Part shown: positions 21,670 to 59,999 of the stretch, in pieces | Numbering within the stretch: position 1 is the stretch's first letter | Layout of the letters: each line of letters opens with the position of its first letter | Source: Anomaloglossus baeobatrachus | Lineage: Eukaryota; Chordata; Amphibia; Anura; Aromobatidae | DNA: 64,000 bases | NCBI RefSeq assembly: GCF_048569485.1 | Contig: NC_134360.1 | Span: forward strand, 203,447,192 to 203,511,191 | Direction of reading: 5' to 3' | The notes under the pieces: generated by a model | Seen by the model: only the letters and a program-made list of their open reading frames with translations | The model's database searches: none | Told to the model about the DNA's origin: nothing | Translations under genes and position numbers: made by a program

Positions 21670-22129
21670 TTATTATTATTATTATTGTTTATTTATAGAG
21701 CACCATTGATTCCATGGTGCTGTACATGAGGGGGTTACATACAGAATACATGTACACGTTACAATAGACAGACTAGCACAGGGGGAAGAGGGCCCTGCCC
21801 TTGCGGGCTTACATCCTAAAGGATTTTGGGGAGGAGACAGTAGGTGGGGAGTAGGTGGGGCGGCAGCTCCGCACGGTGGTGGGGCGGCAGCTCCGCACGG
21901 TGGTGGGGCGGCAGCTCCGCACGGTGGTGGGGCGGCAGCTCCGCACGGTGGTGGGGCGGCAGCTCCGCACGGTGGTGGGGCGGCAGCTCCGCACGGTGGT
22001 GGGGCGGCAGCTCCGCACGGTGGTGGGGCGGCAGCTCCGCACGGTGGTGGGGCGGCAGCTCCGCACGGTGGTGAAGCAGTGAGGTCATTGAAGGTTATAG
22101 GCATTTCTGAACAGATGAGTCTTTAGGTT
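21670..22129 (-). mobile_element. Dispersed (ATT)n-ended repeat inserted into the minisatellite, 7-bp target duplication
   Basis: The same family as 19815-19903/23033-23425 (ttattatt...agcaccattgattccatg...cctgcccttgcgggcttac). It is flanked by ccgcata at 21663-21669 and 22130-22136, and the 25-bp array resumes on the right. A short target duplication and tail fit LINE-type insertion. Confidence 0.7.
21850..22073. repeat. 24-bp minisatellite, about 9 units
   Basis: The unit is cggcagctccgcacggtggt followed by gggg. Units are nearly identical, suggesting recent expansion inside the inserted repeat. Open frames on both strands here are fortuitous. Confidence 0.95.
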
Positions 22130-22360
22130 CCGCATACACACATCGGGCTCTGCACCGCATACACACATCGGGCTCTGCACCGCATACACACATCGGGCTC
22201 TGCACCGCATACACACATCGGGCTCTGCACCGCATACACACATCGGGCTCTGCACCGCATACACACATCGGGCTCTGCACCGCATACACACATCAGCCTC
22301 TGCACCGCATACACACATCAGCCTCTGCACCGCATACACACATCAGGCTCTGCACGCACA
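22130..22360. repeat. 25-bp minisatellite, right block, about 9 units
   Basis: Same unit as 20190-21669, ending with variant cagcctctg units and a degraded last unit at about 22360. Confidence 0.95.
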
Positions 22361-23036
22361 CACGGCGCTCTGTACCGACCCCCCCTACCCTCATAGGGAA
22401 CACAGGTAGGGAGTACATACTCACCCGTCCTCGGTCCCCGCCGCTACTGCACGTTCGCGCGCTGTCTGTGCTCTGGCCATATCAGCACAGTAGTGACGTC
22501 ACTGCTGTGCTGAAGAGAGCACAGAGCGGGACAGTGATGAGAAGCGCAACGCTCCTTCTCATCAGCGCTTTCAAATGTACCGGCATCTGTGATCTGTGAT
22601 GCCGGTATATTTGAATGTGTGATCCTGAGCAGGGGCCCGGTGCTGGCGCTGACACCACGGCAGCCGCCGCCAGGCCCCTCCCCCAGGTCACGGACCCCAC
22701 AGCAGTGCAGGGGGAGGTTGTGGGCAGAGTACGGGGTGCGGGGGAATGTGTGGGAGGGTGCAGGGAAGGGGGGCGGGGACTCCACGTACTGTACAGCCCA
22801 GCAGGGAGGCGACATGCTGTTTCCAGATTTGCATGTCAACATGGTCCTGCCCATGTTGACATGAAATGACCGGAAGCAGCAAAATCGCGGCAGGAGCGGT
22901 CATATGACCACTCTGAGCCGGGGGAGAGGGGCTGACAGCAGGGCAGGTAAGTGGTCTCTATCTACTTACCTGCCCCAATGTAGCCCAATAGGGTAATAAT
23001 GAAAAAAACTCAAAATAAGCCGGATAACCCCTTTAA

Positions 23037-23425
23037 CAGTACAAAACAGACTGGTATAGGAGGAGAGAGGACCCTGCCCGCGAGGGCTCACAGTCTACAG
23101 GGAATGGGTGATGGTACAATAGGTGAGGACAGAGCTGGTTGCGCAGTGGTCTACTGGACTGAGGGCTATTGTAGGTTGTAGGCTTGTTGGAAGAGGTGGG
23201 TGTTGAGGTTCCTCTTGAAGCTTTTCACGGTAGGGGAGAGTCTGATGTGCTGAGGTAGAGCGTTCCAGAGTATGGGGGAGGCACGGGAGAAATCTTGTAT
23301 GCGATTGTGGGAAGAGGAGATAAGAGAGGAGCAGAGAAGGAGATCTTGTGAGCATCTGAGGTTGCGTGCGGGTAGGTACCGGGAGACTAGGTCACAGATG
23401 TAGGGAGGAGACAGGTTGTGCTGAT
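23037..23425 (-). repeat. Dispersed repeat, right half (continuation of 19815-19903)
   Basis: The sequence 'gaggaccctgcccgcgaggg', 'gttgtaggcttgttggaaga', 'ttccagagtatgggggaggc' and 'aagaggagataagagaggag' is the body of the family whose (ATT)n end is at 19815 and whose second copy is at 21670. It resumes exactly at the TTAA, showing that the MITE inserted into it. Confidence 0.65.
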
Positions 23426-23429
23426 AGTC

Positions 23430-23605
23430 ATGGCTCTTATTTCATGTGCAGGGTATTGCAGTAGCTTGGGTATCCAAGGTTACGGCCACACATATAGTGA
23501 CAGTTAATTGCTAGTGGTCGTAACCATGGAGACAACCTATTGCCCTGCTCATGAGGTACGGGACATGGCTTATCAGAAGAACTATACTACATTTCTAATT
23601 TTTCA
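23430..23605. repeat. Small palindromic MITE (same family as 56893-57118)
   Basis: Both copies contain 'catgtgcagggtattgcag' (or a near match), 'gggtatcca', 'tatagtgacagt', 'gtaaccatgga' and end 'agaactatacta'. Non-coding. Confidence 0.6.
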
Positions 23606-23836
23606 ATCCTCATTATATTATGTGTACTCATCAATTCATTAAAGTTTTATGGAAAAAAAGCTTTGAAAAGTCGCAAAATTTTAGTGTAACAGAAAGCTGT
23701 GTAGAGACTTCGCTTTCTGACACCAAATTTTCTAAAGCTCCAACAAAGTGTGAGGAAAGACTCGAAAAAAGCAAAAAAATTCCAAAACCAAGAGTTCCCA
23801 CTAGAAAACTCTGTCTCATGCACACGCACACAAATG

Positions 23837-23944
<108 letters not shown>

Positions 23945-23989
23945 AAGCCAAGTTTCTACAATGTCGTCACTACGCGCTGAATTCACACG

Positions 23990-24110
23990 ACAGCTAATGA
24001 GGACACTGCGCCTGCGCACACCACACAGTCAGAACATCGCGCCTGCGCACTAGCAGACGGACCTGCGCTGCATCTCGCCTTGGGCACAGGCTCCGGCGGA
24101 CCATAGAGGC
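23990..24110 (+). promoter_or_regulatory. SOAT1: Probable SOAT1 promoter with two NRF1-type sites
   Basis: A CpG-rich block after long AT-rich repeats. TGCGCCTGCGCA at 24007-24018 and CGCGCCTGCGCA at 24038-24049 match the NRF1 consensus. It lies just upstream of a likely non-coding exon that ends in a splice donor and of SOAT1 in the same orientation. No TATA box is apparent. The link to SOAT1 is by position and needs transcript evidence. Confidence 0.55.
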
Positions 24111-24280
24111 GGTACCTCGTGTACAGAGCGCCGCTGGGAGTCACCAGTGCTGCTTTATAGAGAGGAGCAGGAAGAGATGGATCAGAAGTGAGGGCAGAGC
24201 GAGCCTCAGCCGCGGGGAGCGGACACCCGGCACCGATCTGCACAGTCCTGCGTCCGGATATCACTGCGCGGACAAACCAG
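24090..24280 (+). other. SOAT1: Probable SOAT1 exon 1 (5' untranslated)
   Basis: CpG-rich sequence ends ...gacaaaccag at 24280, followed by the donor gtatcc. The transcription start is not determined; 24090 is a guess. A four-codon upstream frame (ATG 24177, stop 24189-24191) lies in it. Confidence 0.5.
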
Positions 24281-24711
24281 GTATCCCTCTAATAATAAGC
24301 ACGTGTGCGCCGCTATTGTCCTCTGTGAGCAGCCACTGGCTTATTACAGTGTAGTGTAGTGTGTGAATGAATGAATGGGGGGATGTGTGTGACTCCAGCA
24401 GCCATTGTCCTACCCCCAAATACAGGCTGCAGTCATCACTAATCAGAGCTAGGGGCTGAGCTGCTCCTGATGGGGCAAGAGCACTTACTATGAGTATTTC
24501 ACTTTACTCTGGGGGTAAGATTGATCAGATGAGCTGCGCATTCTCTAATTGCGTCTGATTGTTTGCACCAGTCAGTAAATCACTGTGGTCTTTTGAATGT
24601 CACTTCATTCATTTATTCATTGAAATCCCAAAGACACAAGAAAATGGATAGCAGAAAATTATCTGCTGAATGCCCGACTAATCATTGATATATATATGAT
24701 TTTATTTATTA

Positions 24712-25188
24712 GTGGAACCTTGGATTAAGAGTAACTTGATTTGAGAGCGTTTTGCAAGACAAGCAAAGCTTTCTAAAAAATGTGTAACTTGGTTTAAGAG
24801 CAATGATTTGCAACAAGAGCAAATCCTCACCGTGCACACTTCCGGTTCCGTCCTGTCACCGCACTTTGGAGGTAACTTTCTGTACACACAGCATGTACTA
24901 TATACTGTATACAGGATACCATTATACAGTATATACTATATAACATTTCTATAAATTTGTTTTGTCTTTTACTGTACTGTATTTTGTATTACTGTAATTA
25001 TATATGAATACAGTGCATTATTTTGTGTTAAGTTTGTATAAATACAGTAAATATTTTGGTTGTGGAACAAATTCTGTGTTTCAATTTTCCTATGGGAAAA
25101 CTTGCTTTGATATAAGAGTAACTTGGTTTAAGAGCGCACTCTCGGAACCAATTATGCTCATAATCCAAGGTTCCACTGTATATGTGTA
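24712..25188. mobile_element. Tigger/pogo-like MITE
   Basis: It starts 'agtggaaccttggattaaga' and ends with the inverted 'ataatccaaggttccact', next to TA. The ends match the kind of terminal repeat known for Tigger/pogo derivatives. No transposase is present. Confidence 0.7.
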
Positions 25189-25725
25189 TATAAAATGTTA
25201 GACGTCTCTTTCCACCTCCTCTAGAGGGGAACAAAAATGTCCTCTTGCTGCTCACCTTGACATTTCTCTGTGTGGAGGACACATTGTAGGAAGGTTGTAA
25301 CATTGTTGTTCATATGTTGCAGGTTTTGTTTTTTTTTTTTTTTTTTTTATTTTTTCCGTAAGCAAAAGCTTTGAGATTTCACAAATCTAATGCACACAGA
25401 TTTTTTTTTCTCTGTAAATAGAGCAGGTTTTGCTGCAGCAAAGAAAGCAATGTGTGATATGTTCCAGTCCGATGGGCGTCACTGCTCTCTGGTCTGGCGT
25501 CTCCTCAATCCTTGCAATCGCCATCATCCTTCTTTCTTTGTGTGGATGACACGTCCTAGGTCATCAACACATCGCCTCTATGGTGGCGCCACAGAGGTAC
25601 CGCACCTCAGTCAGAGGCGTAGTACCCCATCCTGGGTAAGAAAGAGGTCGGCTGCCGTAACAGACACCCACAGACACTCTATTAGCTCACACACTGGATC
25701 AGGGCTGGGGCAGGTGCCATTAATG

Positions 25726-26198
25726 CTTAGGCTGCGTTCACACACCCGGTTTTTGCAGTGCGGCTCAATCCGGCTCAAAAACCTATGCAACAGATGCAGC
25801 AAAAAAAAACGGATCCGTTGCATAAGTTTTTCCCATGAGGCCCGTCCGGTTTTTGACGGATGCGGCTTGATACTGAGCATGCGCAGTACAAAAAAAACGC
25901 ATCTGACGGCCGGAGACGGTTTTTGCCGCAGGACGCCTTATCCGGCGTCCATAGGATGCGTTTTTTTCGCCGCACAAAAAAACGTGCCAGGCAACGTTCC
26001 ATCCAGCCGCCGCATGCGCTAAATATGCCGCATCCGGCAAAACCCGGACGCAACGCTATGTGGCACAATACGGCACTACTGCAAGTCTATGCGGGGAAAA
26101 ACCGCAACCGGCGGCAAAAAAAAAAAACAGTTGCGTTTTTTCTGCAGAGCACCGTATTGTGCCGCAAGGCAAAAAAACGGATGTGTGAAAGCAGCCTT
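25726..26198. mobile_element. MITE with 'taggctgcgttcacacaccc' ends
   Basis: Terminal inverted repeats taggctgcgttcacacac... and ...gtgtgaaagcagcctta. Internal blocks are rich in ccggtttttg and its complement, forming a long imperfect palindrome. Reading frames here are shadows of the palindrome. Confidence 0.65.
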
Positions 26199-26215
26199 AG
26201 CGACCAGTAGTCTGG

Positions 26216-27391
26216 TTATGGCACTTAAGCCCCGTGCACAGGGCTGATACCAGCTAGGGGGAGGAGCTTAGTGTCTGAGGTAAAATGGGCGGAGTTTAAG
26301 TTTGAAAATTGGCGGTTAGGAGAGTCAGTCTGAAGGGAGGAGACCGACAAGGGGTGAGGGCCCCAGGGGTCCTGTTCAACTCTGAGGAGATGGAAGAAAG
26401 AATCCCAGTGCATTAGGGGAAGTGTCAGACACCCCTATAGTCGCGTTGCACAAGCAACAGTTTAAGGTGGAGGGATTTGGTCGCAAACTGGGTCCTGGTC
26501 CCTAGGCTAGGACGATACTTCAGGACTTCCTAGGAACACTGGAGGCCAGGGTGGATGTACGCACCTTTTGGGCCACAAGCAGCACACAAATCCACTGGAA
26601 GGGGGCCACAGAGGATCGGGGAGCCAGGCAAGGCAGAAATCCCTTGGAAGGTCCGCGACCCCTGGCTCAGGGCACTGTGTGTGGAGGCGCAGGACAGGAG
26701 GGAGAAAGTCAGCGCAGAGAGACGGCCAGGAAAGGCAAACAAAGGGAGTACCGGTACTAGCCTCACTTACTCGGGATCGGCGGATGTCCTTCACTGGGGA
26801 TCCCAGCAAACTGGATGGACTAAAATGGCTGTCAACCTGGACCCGGTACAGTGAGTAAAAGACTGTTATTGCAAAGCCCTGGTGTCGTCTCCATTCCTCC
26901 TGCGTCACAACCTGTCATCATAGACTTTTCATATTCTCCACGGTTATCTCAGGGCCTCACTCTACGGGCGCTTTTCCATCTGCGTTTTTCTTGTGCGATC
27001 TGATAAAAAAATCGGATTGCGCTTGCGTCAGTGTTACGCATCTCAGTCGCATGACACCGCAGCAGAGGGTCATTAGCATAGTTTCCGATGCTCTCGTATC
27101 GGAAGCGGTACGCAAGTGGAAAAGAGCCCTCCCTGTGGGGAGTAAAAAAAACCTAAGCTGCGCCCTCATCACCTGCACCGGGAAACCTATAGCGCAGCGG
27201 CGGCCCACATAGCCGCAAAACCACAGGTGGTGTCACGAAATTTAACAATCTCTAAAAATGCAACGCCCATCATCATCCCCTTTTATTATTTAAAAGGCGC
27301 TGTCAGGGTCAGCCGAACCCCGCCACCGCTGACATCCCCGGACTAGTCCGGCCCGGTTCCGAGTACCCCCGTCCCTGGGGCGGGCGTGTCA
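26216..27391 (+). mobile_element. Solo LTR, diverged, of the A/B family (fossil)
   Basis: It shares the late-LTR order with the other copies: a 'gcagcggcgg' block, 'aggtggtgtcacgaaa' at 27225-27240, then 'ccggttccgagtaccccc' and 'gtccctgggg'. A MITE segment (about 26960-27140) lies inside. No internal region follows, so it is solo or truncated. The left boundary is approximate and no target duplication was found. Confidence 0.5.
26960..27140. repeat. MITE inside the solo LTR
   Basis: Inverted ends 'gggcgcttttccatctgcg' and 'cgcaagtggaaaagagccct'. The inner segment 'cagcagagggtcattagcat' is shared with 16140-16435 and 46986-47440. Confidence 0.6.
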
Positions 27392-27673
27392 TTTGTGTGC
27401 TTCTGTGCACATGCACTTTGCTGTTCTCTGCTGCGTGGGGAAGGGTCAAAGAATGCTTATTGTGCTCTACAATAGTTTGCTCTGCCCTCAGCCGGACAGA
27501 GCAAAGTGCGCATGTGCAGCAGTGCAATGGAAGACACTATGGATGACCTAGGACGTGTCATCCGCAAGAAGGAGGACGGCAATCGCAAAAAATAGAGGTG
27601 CTGGACCTGAGAGCAGTGACGCCCATTGTACAGGACTGCTCCGCAGGTGAGTAGGTGACCGGTTCCCTTTAAT
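27392..27673. repeat. Right arm of a TTAA-type palindromic MITE
   Basis: Contains 'gatgacctaggacgtgtcat' and 'aagaaggaggacggcaatcg', inverted counterparts of 25495-25560, and ends 'accggttccctttaa'. The family is the same as at 11477. The two arms are now separated by the MITE at 25726 and the solo LTR. Confidence 0.5.
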
Positions 27674-27842
27674 ATAGAAATTACTGATGTGTAAACCTGG
27701 CTATACTATTTGAGTAAACACACGTTAGATGAAAGTCAACCTGATTTAGGAAGCGTCGTCCGCCTATATCTAATGTGTATTGGGGCACATTATTTCAGAA
27801 AAGATTGGTCAGTATTATCTCACTGGACAGGACACGAGCCGG

Positions 27843-28700
27843 TGTACGGGGGGGGGGGGGGGGGAGCTGATCGCTCCGGTGTACGGGGGGGGGGGGGGAG
27901 CTGATCGCTCCGGTGTACGGGGGGGGGGGGGGAGCTGATCGCTCCGGTGTACGGGAGGGGGGGCGATCGCTCCGGTGTACGGGGGGGGGGGGGGAGCTGA
28001 TCGCTCCGGTGTACGGGAGGGGGGCGATCGCTCCGGTGTACGGGGGGGGGGGGGGAGCTGATCGCTCCGGTGTACGGGAGGGGGGCGATCGCTCCGGTGT
28101 ACGGGGGGGGGGGGGGAGCTGATCGCTCCGGTGTACGGGAGGGGGGCGATCGCTCCGGTGTACGGGGGGGGGGGGGGAGCTGATCGCTCCGGTGTACGGG
28201 AGGGGGGCGATCGCTCCGGTGTACGGGGGGGGGGGGGGAGCTGATCGCTCCGGTGTACGGGAGGGGGGGCGATCGCTCCGGTGTACGGGGGGGGGGGGGG
28301 AGCTGATCGCTCCGGTGTACGGGAGGGGGGCGATCGCTCCGGTGTACGGGAGGGGGGCGATCGCTCCGGTGTACGGGAGGGGGGCGATCGCTCCGGTGTA
28401 CGGGAGGGGGGCGATCGCTCCGGTGTACGGGAGGGGGGCGATCGCTCCGGTGTACGGGAGGGGGGCGATCGCTCCGGTGTACGGGAGGGGGGCGATCGCT
28501 CCGGTGTACGGGAGGGGGGCGATCGCTCCGGTGTACGGGAGGGGGGCGATCGCTCCGGTGTACGGGAGGGGGGCGATCGCTCCGGTGTACGGGAGGGGGG
28601 GGGGAGGGGGGCGATCGCTCCGGTGTACGGGAGGGGGGGGGGAGGGGGGCGATCGCTCCGGTGTACGGGAGGGGGGGGGGAGGGGGGGCGATCGCTCCGG
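27843..28700. repeat. G-rich 27-35-bp minisatellite, about 28 units
   Basis: The core is gatcgctccggtgtacggg followed by a variable G-run (6 to 17 Gs), often with one A. In the cleanest part (28331-28580) the period is exactly 27 bases. Long open frames on both strands are fortuitous. Each unit holds a long G-tract, so several adjacent units could form G-quadruplexes on the + strand, which is the SOAT1 coding-strand sense. Confidence 0.95.
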
Positions 28701-29703
28701 CAGACGGCGATATAATATAGTGCCTCTCCAGAGATTGCAAATGTTGCAGATTGTGTGTGTATACTTATTTTTTTTTTTTTTTTTTACTTCAGATTAAATC
28801 TTGTCTACATGCTGTGAGCTAATGTATATTTCAGCTTTGTACTCGCTGATTGGTTCTGCGTTGCCTCCTTTCTTCACTGCCTAGTCACACCACTTTTTAT
28901 CCGCTGGGTATTTTTATGATTTATTGTAAACCTTGGGAAATGATGTGGTGATAGCTGTCCCCAGCCTGAACCCATTTTACTGGGTTGTTATGAGCCCGAT
29001 TGTCCCATTATTTCTATAGATCCTTCTGACCCTATCAGCGAGATATTGTATCTTTTATGGAATCCGTACGTGCGTGATTTGAGATACGACCGCCATCCAG
29101 ATAAAAAGGTGAATGCACTAATGATCTGGTGGCATCACATGCTGATTACGGGAGCGAACTCTCCATTTCCTCCTTGTATAACAATGTTGTGTAATGCCCA
29201 CAACATCGTGCAGGGGATTGCTAAAGAAATGTAGAATGATAGAAATGAATGGTGGAATTCTAGAGGCCCAGAATGCAAATTAATATTGGACACCGCGGGC
29301 ATTGGCGTGTCTGATCAGTGTGAATTCTGTAAATGTCTGGATCGGCTCTGAGTAACTTTTTGTTAATCCTCTTAGGGTTGTTTCTAACAGTAGGTGTAAT
29401 CTGCTTATTGTGGAAACTTTCCAGCATTAAAAATATCTGTTTGCGGTCTGCACACCGACACCGCTGGCTGCCAGAGTCCTGTATTTAGCTCCTGTGTTTG
29501 CTCAGTCTGACACATAATCACATCCTGTACAGGACATGTGACCCAACTTCTCCCCAGTCCACAACTTTAGTGTATGAATGTGTGTGGGGGTGTTTTTTTT
29601 TTTTTTTTTTTTTTTTTTCTCTGCTACACTTGTATGTATTTTATATAATTTATTATATTATAAATTATTATTATTTTTTTTTTTTTACACTAGTGCTCTT
29701 ACA

Positions 29704-56727
<27,024 letters not shown>

Positions 56728-56892
56728 GTAATGTATTGCATCTATTTCAATGCGAGTTATTATATTCATTGATTGGACCCCCCCCCCCCTCCTATTTTTG
56801 TCTTTTTTGGGGTATTCCCATCTCAAAGTTCCTATTCCATTCTGTAGTAGGTGTAAAAATATTAGCGAATACTTCCAATTCGAAATGTAGTA

Positions 56893-57118
56893 TAGTTCTC
56901 CTGATATAGCTATGTCGCTTACCTCATGTGCAGGGCATTGCAGCTTAGGTATCCATGGTTAAGTCTACGCTATAGTGACAGTCAGTTGCTCATGGTTACG
57001 ACCACAAGCAGCGAACTTACTGTAACTATATAAGTGGACGTAACCATGGATACCCAAGCTACAATGCCCTGCACATGAAGTCAGAGACAAGGCTATATTA
57101 CGAGAACTATACTAAATT
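56893..57118. repeat. Small palindromic MITE next to the DIRS element
   Basis: Inverted ends 'agttctcctgatatagc' and 'gctatattacgagaact'; paired inner 'gtgcagggcattgcag' and 'ctacaatgccctgcac'. Same family as 23430-23605. The sequence after it (ctaaattt) resumes as 'ctaattag' past the DIRS element at 62941. Confidence 0.7.
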
Positions 57119-58199
57119 TCTTTGTCGCTCCATTGGGAGACCCAGACAATTGGGTGTATAGCTTCTGCCTCCGGAGGCCACACAAAGTATTACACTTTAA
57201 AAAGTGTAACCCCTCCCCTCTGCCTATACACCCTCCCGTGCATCACGGGCTCCTCAGTTTTATGCTTTGTGTGGAAGGAGGCACACATCCACTCATGCAT
57301 TCTCAGATTAGTTATATCGGTTGGAAGAAAAGAGGACCCCCACGGGGCCCCCGGCATGTTCCCTTCTCACCCCACTATGTCGGCGGTGCTGTTAAGGTTG
57401 AGGTACCCATTGCGGGTACAAAGGCCGGAGCCTCATGCCGTTTTCCTTCACCATCCCTTAGTGGCTCTGGGAGAAGTGGGATCCTGACCGGTCATCCATT
57501 CACTGGGACCGGGCTCCCTCCGCAGCCCCTGTGGGAATCTGCTGGACAGGAGTCTATTCATCCTCAGGGACCGGGCCCTGCATCTATAAGGTACTCTGTG
57601 TCCCCATGGGGAGTGGGCATGGAGCGCCTTCTTCCCGGACGCTGCAGCAGCTGCTGATTTGTGAAGACCGGCGGACTTCCGCGCCGACCGCGCCTGCTTG
57701 TCGGCCGCGGTCTTAAATTTAGTCCCCGGCTTCATCGCGGCCTAGTAGCAAAAATCCCGCCCCCGGGCCTGCCTGTCAGGGGTAAGGGCGGGACGGCCGG
57801 CCTGACGTCGGATGTGAGGGCCGGAGCATCCTGTATGTTTCCTCCCCCCTCACTGATCACTGTGGGGACCCCAGATTCCCGCACTTTTCTAGCACCGCCC
57901 ACGGCTCCACTCCTCCCCTGAGAGCTCCGGCAGCCATGTTTTTGGCATTCTGCCGGTGGAGGATTATCAGAGAAGAGCTCTGCAGCTCTGGGAGACCTAA
58001 GGCAGGGAATCTGGAGGACACACACTCCGCTTTTTAGCGGTCGGTAAGCCACACCGGTCACCCGGTGCTGGCCCCCCCCCAGGGTGCCGGAATAGATACG
58101 TATTTATATACATATTTCTGTTCGGTCGGGCTGTATACCCCTTCCCATATACCCTCAGTGATCACTCTCCTAGGAGACAACAGCATATCGTCCACAAGG

Positions 58200-59720
58200 A
58201 GCAAAGGTGCTAAGGCACAGGGTTTTTTTGCGACCTGTACCTCTTGTGGGGCTATGTTACCTGCGGGTTCCACCTACCCTCACTGTGAGCAATGCTCGAC
58301 CCCTGTTTCACTTGCTCAGCCGGAGCCTCGGTCACTAGTGGACCCCTCGGCTCATGTAGACCCCCCTGCTCCCCCTGTCCAGGCGGCAGGGACAGAGTTT
58401 GCTGCGTTTGCTGAGAAACTCTGAGTCACTTTCACAATCCATGGCTCAGTCTATGGACAAATGGTCTGTCAAGCTGCTAGAAGCTTTGCAGTCCAGATCG
58501 GTCCTTACACAGGCCCCGGTCCCCGTTAGCTCGTCGCCTCCAGGCCCCTCTCGGTCCGCGCCGCAGCGCGCTCCCAGGTTGGGCCCTAGGTCCCACGCGG
58601 AGGACTCCTGCCCGGACCACAGTCCCAGACCGACTAAGCGGGCCCGCTGGGAATCTTCCCCCGACTTCTTCACGCTGCTCGGGTTCCCAGCTCGAGGACT
58701 CTCTGGAGGACGAGGCGGACGTCGCAGCTCAGGGCTCTGAACCTGACGTTGCCCTCAATCTTGATACACCTGAAGGGGACGCCTTAGTAAATGATCTTAT
58801 CTCGTCCATCAACCAGGTGTTAGATCTGTCTCCCCCGCCTCCACCTGTAGAGGAGTCGGCTTCTCAGCAGGAGAAACACCAGTTTCGGTTCCCCAAACGT
58901 ACACGGAGTGCGTTTTTCGATCACTCTAACTTCAGAGAGGCTGTCCAGAAGCCCAGAGCGGTTCCGGACAAGCGCTTTACTAAGCGCCTAACTGACACAC
59001 GTTACCCCTTCCCCTCTCACGTAGTTAAGGGTTGGGCTCAGTGTCCCAAGGTGGATCCTCCAGTCTCTAGATTGGCGGCTAGATCTGTGGTATCGGTGGC
59101 AGATGGTTCAATGCTAAAAGATGCCACTGACAGGCAGAGCTCCTGGTGAAATCCATCTATGAAGCCACGGGCGCGTCTTTTGCCCCGGCCTTTGCAGCCG
59201 TGTGGGCACTACAAGCTATCTCAGCTTGTCTGGCTGAGATTAATGCAGTCACACGTAATTCTGCTCCGCAGGTTGCGTCTCTCACTTCTCAAGCGTCAGC
59301 TTTTTCTTCCTACGCCATGAACGCAGTCCTAGACTCTGCTAGCCGTACAGCGGTGTCATCCGCTAATTCTGTGGCAGTCCGCAGGGCCATGTGGCTGCGC
59401 GAATGGAAGGCAGACTCTGCCTCCAAGAGGTTCTTAACCGGTTTGCCGTTTTCTGGCGACCGCTTTTTTGGCGAACGATTGGATGAGATTATTAAAGAAT
59501 CCAAGGGAAAGGACTCCTCCTTACCCCAGTCCAGACCTAAGAGACCTCAGCAACGGAAAATTCAATCGAGGTTTCGGTCCTTTCGTCCCGCCGCCAAGTC
59601 CCAATCCGCTTCGTCCAGCAGGCCGGAGAAAGGCCAGAGGAACTCCTATGCGTGGCGGTCTAAGTCACGCCCCCAAAAGGCCGCCGGAGGCGCTGCCTCC
59701 AAGGCGGCCTCCTCATGACT
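58200..59720 (+). other. Gag-like region of the full-length DIRS element (fossil part)
   Basis: Position and composition (Pro/Ser-rich start, a 'TKRLTDTRYPFPSHVVKG'-like core, then a basic Arg/Lys-rich end) match the first open reading frame of vertebrate DIRS elements. No CCHC knuckle was seen. Confidence 0.55.
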
Positions 59721-59999
59721 CTCGGCATCCCCGAACCGCATCCTCGGTCGGTGGCAGGCTCTCCCGCTTTTGCGACGCCTGGTGGCCACATGTTAAAGAC
59801 CGATGGGTGAGAGACATTCTGTCTCACGGTTACAGGATAGAGTTCAGCTTTCGTCCTCAGACTCGTTTCTTCAGAACCTCTCCGCCCCCCGCTCGGGCCG
59901 ACGCACTTTTTCAGGCAGTGGACACTCTGAAGACAGCGGGAGTTGTGATCCCTGTTCACCCTCAGGAACATGGTCGCGGCTTTTACTCCAACTTGTTCG

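Larger units (their letters stand above)
19904..23032. mobile_element. TTAA-flanked (piggyBac-like) MITE expanded by a minisatellite
   Basis: TTAA at 19900-19903 and at 23033-23036. Inverted termini: aggggttgtccgacata and the complement of tatccggcttatt. Its unique interior (20041-20190 and 22375-22985) is separated by the 25-bp minisatellite, which itself holds the insertion at 21670-22129. Confidence 0.75.
24281..29693 (+). other. SOAT1: SOAT1 intron 1
   Basis: About 5.4 kb from a GT donor at 24281 to an AG acceptor at 29692-29693 preceded by a long T-run. It holds a Tigger-like MITE, another MITE, a solo LTR and the G-rich minisatellite listed separately. The stretch 28705-29600 shows no gene or clear repeat apart from T-runs. 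Confidence 0.55.

Noticed and set aside
20139-21729. Two frames of over 500 codons made of His/Thr/Ala repeats
   Set aside because: They arise because the 25-bp array stays open in all forward frames; units vary without regard to codon position.
20190-22360. Regular short repeats that look like a CRISPR array
   Set aside because: There are no unique spacers; units are directly adjacent, and the DNA is vertebrate.
25390-26022. A 210-codon plus-strand frame
   Set aside because: It runs through a palindromic MITE with poly-A and poly-T stretches; the frames on the other strand are equally long.
27820-28740. A 306-codon Pro-rich minus-strand frame and Gly-rich plus-strand frames
   Set aside because: Products of the G-rich minisatellite.
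57133-57657. A 174-codon frame at the left of the full-length DIRS element
   Set aside because: It runs through the inverted terminal repeat and leader, outside the gag-like part, with no family match.
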